Part shown: positions 58,274 through 64,000 of the stretch, in pieces
Layout: each line of letters begins with the position of its first letter
Numbering within the stretch: position 1 is the first letter of the stretch
Origin: DAOTXS01 sp034433515
GTDB lineage: Bacteria; Chloroflexota; Anaerolineae; UBA4142
DNA length: 64,000 bases
NCBI GenBank assembly: GCA_034433515.1
Contig: DAOUAL010000102.1
Span: 65,670 to 129,669, forward strand
Direction of reading: 5' to 3'
Made by a program: the position numbers and the translations under genes
Notes under the pieces: model-generated
The model's input: only the letters and a program-made list of their open reading frames with translations
The model's database searches: none
Told to the model about the DNA's origin: nothing

Positions 58274-59191
58274 GTGAGCCAAATTGATCTCTCCATCGTC
58301 ATTGTCAGTTATAACGTCCGCGATCTACTCCAGCGATGCCTGGAATCGTTGCGTTCCGAGATTCTGAACCTTGAAACATTTGTCGTGGACAACGCCTCGT
58401 CCGATGACAGCGTGGCGATGGTGCGCGAAAAGTTCCCCGCCGTCCATTTGATTGCGAACGCCGAGAATCGTGGTTTTGCCGCTGCGAATAATCAAGCGTT
58501 TCCACTGACGCGCGGTCGTTACGTGATGATGTTGAACCCGGACACAGAAGTGCACCCCGGCGCGCTCGATCTCCTCGTCCGATTTATGGACACGCATCCG
58601 CGTGCCGGTGCCTGTGGCGGCAAACTGGTTTACGGCGATGGTTCACTTCAACACTCTGCCTTTGCTTTCCCCACGCTCGCCCAAATCTTGCTCGATTTTT
58701 TCCCACTCAACTGGCGCTTAACCAACTCCCGGCTCAACGGTCGTTATCCGATGGCGTGGTATGCGCGCGGCGAACCGTTTCAAGTGGATCATCCCCTGGG
58801 CGCGGATTTTCTGGTGCGCCGCGAAACGGCAGAGCAGGTGGGCTGGCTCGACGATCAGTTTTTTATCTATTGCGAAGAGATTGATTGGGCGATGCGCATC
58901 AAACGCGCGGGCTGGGAAATTTGGTGTGTGCCACAAGCCGTGATTGTTCATCACGAAGCGCAATCCACCCGGCAATTCCGTGAGGCGATGTTTGTCGAGT
59001 TGTGGCGCGCGCGCTGGCGCTTGTTCAACAAACATTATTCCCCTTGGTTTCGTTGGGTGGCAAAACAAATCGTGCGGCTGGGTTTGTGGAACGAAGCGCG
59101 TAAAGCGCGCGCCCATTCGGTTACCCAAGACGAACTGACGCGCCGGCTTGACGCGTATCGTCAGGTGTTGGATAATGTGATGTGGGGTTAG
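58274..59191 (+). CDS. Family 2 glycosyltransferase (rhamnosyltransferase-like)
   Basis: 305 aa, GT-A fold. SIVIVSYNVRDLLQRCLESL at the N-terminus, FVVDNASSDDSVAMVREKFP, NRGFAAANNQAF, MLNPDTEVHPG with the DxD-like site, then GADFLVRRETAEQVGWLDD and FIYCEEIDWAMRIKRAGW. This is the pattern of WbbL-like rhamnosyltransferases. The GTG start follows a promoter with no ribosome site. Confidence 0.88.
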   Translation: MSQIDLSIVIVSYNVRDLLQRCLESLRSEILNLETFVVDNASSDDSVAMVREKFPAVHLIANAENRGFAAANNQAFPLTRGRYVMMLNPDTEVHPGALDLLVRFMDTHPRAGACGGKLVYGDGSLQHSAFAFPTLAQILLDFFPLNWRLTNSRLNGRYPMAWYARGEPFQVDHPLGADFLVRRETAEQVGWLDDQFFIYCEEIDWAMRIKRAGWEIWCVPQAVIVHHEAQSTRQFREAMFVELWRARWRLFNKHYSPWFRWVAKQIVRLGLWNEARKARAHSVTQDELTRRLDAYRQVLDNVMWG

Positions 59192-59195
59192 AGCG

Positions 59196-59591
59196 ATGTC
59201 AAAGAAACAGGTCACGCGCACATCACGCAACAGCAAATATGCCATTCCGGCGATTACACCGATTGGCAGTGATGCGCCGGTGAGCGAGACCCTGCCCAAA
59301 GCCGTTCGCCGCATCGCGCGGAAATTGCGTCCTCAGAAAATTATCCTCTTTGGTTCATATGCTTACGGCAATCCCACGCCCGATAGCGACGTGGATTTGC
59401 TGGTGGTGATGAAGACAAAGGCATCACGCAAAGATCGGTATCTTGCTGTGTCACGAATTTTACGCCCGCGTCCGTTTGCGGTGGATATTCTGGTCAAGAC
59501 ACCACAAGAAATAAGAACGGCGATCAAGAACGGCGATTTTTTTATTGAGGAAATTTATACACAAGGCAAGGTGCTGTATGCCCAACGCTAA
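59196..59591 (+). CDS. MNT-type nucleotidyltransferase
   Basis: 131 aa. The catalytic pattern is ILFGSYAYGNPTPDSDVDLL (G-S then D-x-D) near residue 52. An unusual basic tail precedes it. It pairs with the HEPN gene next to it, as in MNT/HEPN toxin-antitoxin systems in which the nucleotidyltransferase adds AMP to the HEPN toxin. The start is 4 nt after the glycosyltransferase stop. Confidence 0.85.
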   Translation: MSKKQVTRTSRNSKYAIPAITPIGSDAPVSETLPKAVRRIARKLRPQKIILFGSYAYGNPTPDSDVDLLVVMKTKASRKDRYLAVSRILRPRPFAVDILVKTPQEIRTAIKNGDFFIEEIYTQGKVLYAQR

Positions 59592-59964
59592 CGATCCTTC
59601 GATGTGGATCGCGCTTGCGGAAGAGGATTATAATGCTGCGCGCTCTGCACTGCGACGACATTCGCCCTGGGTACACATTGCGTGTTTTCATGCGCAACAA
59701 ACTGCCGAAAAATATCTCAAAGCAATTTTGGCAGCCCGGGGCAAAATTTTTCCTAAAACTCACGATCTTTTGGAATTGTGCGATTTGTGTGAGCAAGCCG
59801 GCGTGATCGTGTCAGTGCCCATTGATGACCTAGACGTGCTTTCCGACCACGCTGTACAGACACGGTATCCTGATTCTGCCCCTACGCTTGAAGAGGCACG
59901 TGAGGCAATCGCGACTGCCCAAGCCGTTCGCAAATTCGCGCGCAAGTTTTTGAATGTGAGATGA
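59578..59964 (+). CDS. HEPN-domain protein
   Basis: 128 aa, all-helical. WIALAEEDYNAARSALRRHS, FHAQQTAEKYLKAILAARGK and THDLLELCDLC match HEPN. The C-terminal YPDSAPTLEEAREAIATAQA also fits. I did not see a clear R-x4-6-H RNase motif, so activity is doubtful. It overlaps the MNT gene by 14 nt and the next glycosyltransferase by 4 nt. Confidence 0.83.
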   Translation: MPNANDPSMWIALAEEDYNAARSALRRHSPWVHIACFHAQQTAEKYLKAILAARGKIFPKTHDLLELCDLCEQAGVIVSVPIDDLDVLSDHAVQTRYPDSAPTLEEAREAIATAQAVRKFARKFLNVR

Positions 59965-60725
59965 TGGAAAACCGAGTAACGCTCTCTGTCATCGCCCTCA
60001 CTCGCAACGAAGAAAAACATATCCGCGATTGTCTGATCTCGGTGTGTGATTTTGCGGATGAACTGATTGTGCTCGATTCACACAGCACGGATCGCACAAT
60101 TGAATTGGCACGTCAAATCGGCGCGCGCGTCGAACGGCGTGCGTTTGATAATTATCCCAATCAACGTAATCATGCGATTGAACTGGCGCGCGGCGAGTGG
60201 ATTTTTTTCATTGATGCGGATGAACGTGCTACGCCGGCAGTGGGCCAGGAAATTCAATCTGCCATTCGTAATTTGCACTTAGTTGGTTTTTGGATTCCGC
60301 GCCGTAACATTATCTTTGGCAAAGAGATTCGGTTTACCGGTTGGTCGCCGGATTATCAACCGCGTGTGCTGAAGAGAGGTTTTGCGCATTTCGATCCGGC
60401 GCGCGAGGTGCATGAACTTGTTGTGTGGGATGGCCCAGCCGGCTATCTGCGCGAACCGCTCATTCATTACAACTATGAAACGCTCGCCCAGTTTCACGCC
60501 AAGCAAATCAAGTACACGCGGTATGAAGCGCAGGTGTGGTTCGGGGAGGGTAAGCGTGCGCGGTGGCGTGGCGCGCTGGGTCAGCCCGTGCGCGAATTTT
60601 TTCGGCGTTACATCGCCTTGCAAGGATGGCGCGATGGCGGACACGGATTGTTATTGAGTGTGCTGATGGCGTACTATGCGTTCGTTCGTTGGAAAATGTT
60701 GCGCGAGTTGAATACACGCGTGTAA
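59961..60725 (+). CDS. Family 2 glycosyltransferase (WaaE/KdtX-like)
   Basis: 254 aa. SVIALTRNEEKHIRDCLISV, DELIVLDSHSTDRTIELARQ, NYPNQRNHAIELARGEWIFF and IDADERATP with the DxD site are all typical. RNIIFGKEIRFTGWSPDYQP and the C-terminal region follow. The family adds sugars to lipopolysaccharide cores or related glycans. Its ATG overlaps the HEPN stop, so four genes (58274-60725) form one unit. Confidence 0.9.
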   Translation: MMENRVTLSVIALTRNEEKHIRDCLISVCDFADELIVLDSHSTDRTIELARQIGARVERRAFDNYPNQRNHAIELARGEWIFFIDADERATPAVGQEIQSAIRNLHLVGFWIPRRNIIFGKEIRFTGWSPDYQPRVLKRGFAHFDPAREVHELVVWDGPAGYLREPLIHYNYETLAQFHAKQIKYTRYEAQVWFGEGKRARWRGALGQPVREFFRRYIALQGWRDGGHGLLLSVLMAYYAFVRWKMLRELNTRV

Positions 60726-60729
60726 AGCA

Positions 60730-60759
60730 AACCGCCCATCCAAGAATCGGTGGGCGGTT
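60730..60759 (+). terminator. Intrinsic terminator of the glycosyltransferase operon
   Basis: AACCGCCCA (60730-60738) pairs with TGGGCGGTT (60751-60759) around a 12-nt loop, followed by ATTTTTTT. Confidence 0.85.
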
Positions 60760-62629
60760 ATTTTTTTGCTTCAATCGGAATGGGGGTCAACTCTTCTTGC
60801 GTTTCGGTCGGCTCAACCAAGAGCCACACTTGCGCCGGGTCGGTCTTGCGGCGCAAGCGCACCGGTTTGACTTCGATCATATCGAATTCATCGCCGATTC
60901 GCGCACGGGTGGTTACATCAATAAACACGCCGCGTTCCGGCTTGAGTGCGATTCGTTCTGCCATTCCCACGATCTCACCCACAATCGTGTACTCGGCGCG
61001 TGATGGATCGCCCATTTTGCCGGCAATGACCTTCCCGGTCGCAATCCCCATCCCCACGCGAATCGTCAACTCTTTGGGTTGACGACGATTGAATTCGGCT
61101 AGGTCGTGTTTGATATCAATCGCGGCGCGGACGGCGGTGCGCGCGTGATCGGGTTGATCGGCAAGCAAATTCCATGCGGCGAGGAGAGCACTGCCGGTAT
61201 GCTTGACGATGGCGCCTTCGTGTTCAAAAACGACACGCACCATCAATGCCACATAATCATTGAGCAATCGAATGGTGGCTTGCGGGGTGAGCGATGAAGA
61301 CAAGGGTTCGAGTTCGCTCAGATCAATAGCGAGGACCGAAACTTCACGCCACACGCCATCCAGGGGCAGAGTATCGCGCGCAAATTTTTCGGCGGTCAAG
61401 GCAACCGCTTCGGGCGCCAAATAACGTTGCAATAAACGCGTGATGCTAGCGCGATTGCGTTCTTCGGACAAGTAGCGATACACCATCGTACCGATGAGCA
61501 TCACTCCGAGCGCGAGCACCGGGTAAATCGGTTGCACAATGATTAACTGGTTAAACTCGCCTAAGGCATAACCCAGATACAACAAAAAGTAAATGATGGT
61601 CAACCCGATTGCTGAAAGTACGCGAACGTGTGGAAGAGTGGCGCCGGCGAGCAAGGCGAGCAAGAAAATCATGACAATTTGCGTCAAACGTTCTTGAGGG
61701 GCTGGGATGCGATTGGTCAAGAGCGTTTCGATCAAATCGGCATGAATCAGAGTGGCACTGGTATCTGCGCCGAATGAGATCGGCGTCTCGAATTGGCGCG
61801 TCAGGGTTGGATCGGTTACCCCGGCGAGTACAATTTTGTCGCGCAACGATTCAAGATTTACCGTGCCGCGTAAAACATCAACGGCTGAAATTGTTTTGCG
61901 GGCAGACGTGCCGAAGAAATTCAAGACCAATTGTCCGCGGCTATCCACAGGCAATCGTTGCACGTCCAAGGGAGTTGCCGATTGATGGAGGTACGCTTGG
62001 GCGGCGGCAAGCCCCAAGGCGGGATGCTGCGTTTCATTCGATTCGATCCAGAGCGGCAAGCGTCTAACCACACCATCGTCATCGGGGATGATGAGCGTGT
62101 GCCCCAAACGAGTGTTGAGGGTTTCCAGCGTCGGCGTGGGGGTGAGGGCAAGATGAAAACGTGGAATCTTTGGGAGTGGGGTGCGTGTTACTTCGATACC
62201 AATAATGGGTTGGATCACGTTCGGGATGCGGCGCAATGCTTGGGCGAGTGTCTCATCGTCGGTGGAAGGATGGGTGAGCATGAGATTGAAGGCAAGCACT
62301 CGCGGTTGGGCGTCTGCAATTCGATTGACGAGTTGGGTGAGGATGGAGCGTTGCCAAGGCAGTTCGCCGATTTGGTGAATACTTGGATGATCGAGGGCGA
62401 TGATAACCACCTGACCGGACACAGGCGGGGCTTGGTAAAAGAGATCGGCAAGGCGCGAGGGGGGCGAACCGAAAATGCCGGTAATGATGATAAAAGAGAA
62501 AAGGAAGCCCACGCCCAGTCCCAGCGCGCTACCAAATTGCAGACGATTGTACAGGCGCGTAATCCGATTGCCGGGTGGGGGAGGGGTCAACTTGTGTGCT
62601 TGAGCGAAGAATCGTTTTGGGATGCCCAC
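60758..62629 (-). CDS. CHASE2 sensor with a degenerate class III cyclase domain
   Basis: 623 aa. One membrane helix (residues 36-53), an extracytoplasmic CHASE2 domain (about 60-310), three further helices (about 315-385), and a class III nucleotide cyclase-like domain from about 425. In that domain the first metal Asp remains (Asp436 in VLAIDLSEL), but the GDALLA site reads GSALLA (Ser480 in place of Asp). The DxxVNxAxR block reads GEIVGMAERI. The cyclase is therefore probably inactive or altered. GTG start at 62629 overlaps the phosphatase gene by 43 nt. Confidence 0.85.
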   Translation of the reverse strand: MGIPKRFFAQAHKLTPPPPGNRITRLYNRLQFGSALGLGVGFLFSFIIITGIFGSPPSRLADLFYQAPPVSGQVVIIALDHPSIHQIGELPWQRSILTQLVNRIADAQPRVLAFNLMLTHPSTDDETLAQALRRIPNVIQPIIGIEVTRTPLPKIPRFHLALTPTPTLETLNTRLGHTLIIPDDDGVVRRLPLWIESNETQHPALGLAAAQAYLHQSATPLDVQRLPVDSRGQLVLNFFGTSARKTISAVDVLRGTVNLESLRDKIVLAGVTDPTLTRQFETPISFGADTSATLIHADLIETLLTNRIPAPQERLTQIVMIFLLALLAGATLPHVRVLSAIGLTIIYFLLYLGYALGEFNQLIIVQPIYPVLALGVMLIGTMVYRYLSEERNRASITRLLQRYLAPEAVALTAEKFARDTLPLDGVWREVSVLAIDLSELEPLSSSLTPQATIRLLNDYVALMVRVVFEHEGAIVKHTGSALLAAWNLLADQPDHARTAVRAAIDIKHDLAEFNRRQPKELTIRVGMGIATGKVIAGKMGDPSRAEYTIVGEIVGMAERIALKPERGVFIDVTTRARIGDEFDMIEVKPVRLRRKTDPAQVWLLVEPTETQEELTPIPIEAKK

Positions 62630-63081
62630 GTTTTGATTTTGGAATAGCCGGTTTCAATCAAGTCTTGCAATTGACGTGCGCATTCCTCGTACTCGTCCAA
62701 TGTGCCACCGTACGGATCGTTAATATCGTGAATGCGGTCTTTGAGTTCGCTGATCAAGTGCATCTTGTGACGATGCCTTGGAAATTCTGCCGTCAGAGCA
62801 TCCAAGTGATTGCGGGTCATTACAATCACCACGGACGCCTGATCCAGTAACTCGGCAGAGACGGTTTGCCCGCGATGGGCGGTAATATCAATGCCGCGTT
62901 GTGCCATTGCCGTAACGGCGTGTGCGGAGGCGGGTTGGTCTTCCAACGCCCAAGTGCCGGCGGATTCGGCAATGAATAAATGATTTTCGTGTTCCCGTTG
63001 GGCACGCGCGTTGAACAAGCCCTGCGCCATGGGGGAACGGCACACGTTGCCGGTGCAGACAAAGAGAATGCGGTAGGTCAT
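62587..63081 (-). CDS. Low-molecular-weight protein-tyrosine phosphatase
   Basis: 164 aa. The P-loop CTGNVCRSP with Cys9 and Arg15 (CX5R) opens the protein; the general-acid Asp is in INDPYGG near residue 122. MAQGLFN and DITAHRGQTVS also match. It dephosphorylates tyrosine or, in the YwlE group, arginine phosphates. Bacterial relatives often regulate polysaccharide synthesis, in keeping with the glycosyltransferases nearby. Start ATG 63081 overlaps the upstream stop (TAATG). Confidence 0.9.
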   Translation of the reverse strand: MTYRILFVCTGNVCRSPMAQGLFNARAQREHENHLFIAESAGTWALEDQPASAHAVTAMAQRGIDITAHRGQTVSAELLDQASVVIVMTRNHLDALTAEFPRHRHKMHLISELKDRIHDINDPYGGTLDEYEECARQLQDLIETGYSKIKTWASQNDSSLKHTS

Positions 63082-63365
63082 TAGGGTTCGGAATCGAGAA
63101 GCAGATATTCGAGTTCTTTGACGCGGATGATTTGCTCGTCGTCTAGCCCGTGCTCCATCTCTTGCGCCAGGAGATCGAGCAGTTCATCATCATAGCGATC
63201 AAACTCGCTGGGGGACAAGCGCGGGCGTCCTTCTCCCATGAGCGCATAGCGTTCCAAATATTCGGCATACTCTTCCGAGTATTTTTGTTTCTTGGCTTTG
63301 GGCTTGGCAACACCGCGCTTGGTGGTCTTGGTTTTTTTCTTCGGCGTTGATTTGGCTGTTGGCAT
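63081..63365 (-). CDS. Small protein with Lys-rich N-terminus
   Basis: 94 aa. MPTAKSTPKKKTKTTKRGVA gives a very basic N-terminus; the rest is acidic and helical (EFDRYDDELLDLLAQEMEHG, QIIRVKELEYLLLD). The start follows GTGAGG. It is coupled to the phosphatase gene. No family recognised; a nucleic-acid-associated role is possible from the charge pattern. Confidence 0.65.
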   Translation of the reverse strand: MPTAKSTPKKKTKTTKRGVAKPKAKKQKYSEEYAEYLERYALMGEGRPRLSPSEFDRYDDELLDLLAQEMEHGLDDEQIIRVKELEYLLLDSEP

Positions 63366-63403
63366 TTTTCCTCACCTATCTTGCTAGACGTGTGTGTATC
63401 GTT

Positions 63404-63434
63404 ATTATACCACACCCCACAAAGAATGTGTCAA
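63404..63434 (-). promoter_or_regulatory. Promoter of the small protein/phosphatase/cyclase operon
   Basis: On the minus strand, TTGACA (63434-63429), 19 bp, TATAAT (63409-63404), with TGG before the -10 (extended -10). The expected start is near 63397. Confidence 0.7.
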
Positions 63435-63508
63435 GTCGGTGACCGTTCATGGGTTGGTGAAATTGGTCAAGTGAGGTAGAATCGGGTATCTTATTCAGGA
63501 GTTGCCCG

Positions 63509-64000
63509 ATGCATTTGACGGTGCGCTTGCCCAAAGTTGCACCGTTGCACATCGAACCTCCCACACGGTGTCCGCTACGTGATCCGAAAAATCCGAAGCA
63601 AAAATGCACCGGCACGCATTTCAAAGCGCACCAATGGCATTGTGATAAACCGATCCGCGACACGCCTCACCCGCGTGTCACCGCGCGCCGCTATCGGTGC
63701 TTGAAATGCCAGCGGAGTTTCCGCGAGTATCCTGTTGGCGTTTCGCACGACCAGCAATCGGACACCCTGAAAGGCTTGAGTGTGCTCCTTGACATCTTGG
63801 GACTGAGTGATCAAGGCGTGGCGGACCTGCTCGAAGCCCTGCAATATCCCCTGATTAAGAGTACGGTCTACGCCAACGTGCCAGCCGCCGGCGCGCAGGC
63901 GATTCAATTGCGGGAACAATGGCTGAAACAGCAGGCGGACAAGATCCACGTGCTCGGTTTGGATTTCACACCCCAGCTCCTACGGGTCGGTACATCAGGC
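63509..64000 (+). CDS. Transposase, N-terminal part (runs off right edge)
   Basis: An open frame of 164 codons from ATG 63509, preceded by CAGGAG, reaches the window end. A zinc-binding region has CP...C...C and RYRCLKCQRSFREYPVG; this is followed by the helical LSVLLDILGLSDQGVADLLE, then KIHVLGLDFT as a possible first strand of the DDE core. It resembles zinc-ribbon transposases of the IS1/ISL3-like types. The rest and the insertion-sequence ends lie outside. Confidence 0.6.
   Translation, partial: MHLTVRLPKVAPLHIEPPTRCPLRDPKNPKQKCTGTHFKAHQWHCDKPIRDTPHPRVTARRYRCLKCQRSFREYPVGVSHDQQSDTLKGLSVLLDILGLSDQGVADLLEALQYPLIKSTVYANVPAAGAQAIQLREQWLKQQADKIHVLGLDFTPQLLRVGTSG

Overview
The window looks like a chromosomal piece of a Chloroflexota bacterium, probably Anaerolineae-like. 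This is inferred from gene content and style. Many lipoproteins carry long Pro/Thr linkers after the lipobox, there is a large BTAD/AAA/TPR regulator, short palindromic repeats sit between genes, GTG and TTG starts are frequent, and the promoters are sigma70-like. No rRNA, tRNA or CRISPR array was seen.

Region 1 (1-16.6 kb, + strand) is a catabolic cluster. It holds an acyl-CoA ligase, a complete LivHMGF/binding-protein ABC importer, a crotonase, two 3-hydroxyacyl-CoA dehydrogenases, two 4-hydroxybutyryl-CoA dehydratase family proteins, a thiolase, an alpha/beta hydrolase and an acyl-CoA dehydrogenase. Together the enzymes could take 4-hydroxybutyrate (or a similar C4 acid) through crotonyl-CoA and acetoacetyl-CoA to acetyl-CoA. 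The cluster ends in a thiolase cut off after about 31 codons.

Region 2 (17-23.1 kb, - strand) has two secreted lipoproteins, one with an in-frame TGA where Trp is expected, a small coupled protein, a BTAD regulator and a small Cys-rich protein. Region 3 (23.2-31 kb, - strand) is a complex I membrane-arm operon, nuoAHJKLMN, without nuoBCDEFGI. Region 4 (31-37.7 kb) holds a FemAB-like transferase, a PIN/antitoxin pair, an SDR protein, and a TIR-pentapeptide protein followed closely by a staphylococcal-nuclease-like protein (possible defence pair). An FTR1 iron permease is divergent from a DtxR/MntR regulator that overlaps pyruvate kinase.

Region 5 (40-45.2 kb) carries a small zinc-ribbon membrane protein, a bifunctional nuclease and a replication operon: DnaB, a DnaD-like protein, and a helicase-loader protein with two fused DnaC-type ATPase domains. 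Region 6 (45.3-52.4 kb) is rich in secreted lipoproteins: two paralogous surface proteins around an AMMECR1 gene, a PIG-L deacetylase, and a run of four lipoprotein esterases/hydrolases. Region 7 (52.7-58.3 kb) has an acyltransferase and an NAD-linked formate dehydrogenase module (NuoE-like, NuoF-like, Fe-S subunit, molybdopterin subunit). Region 8 (58.3-64 kb) contains two family 2 glycosyltransferases around an MNT/HEPN pair, a CHASE2 cyclase-like protein with a degenerate active site, a low-molecular-weight phosphatase and the start of a transposase gene.

All product names come from motif reading of the translations; no database search was run.
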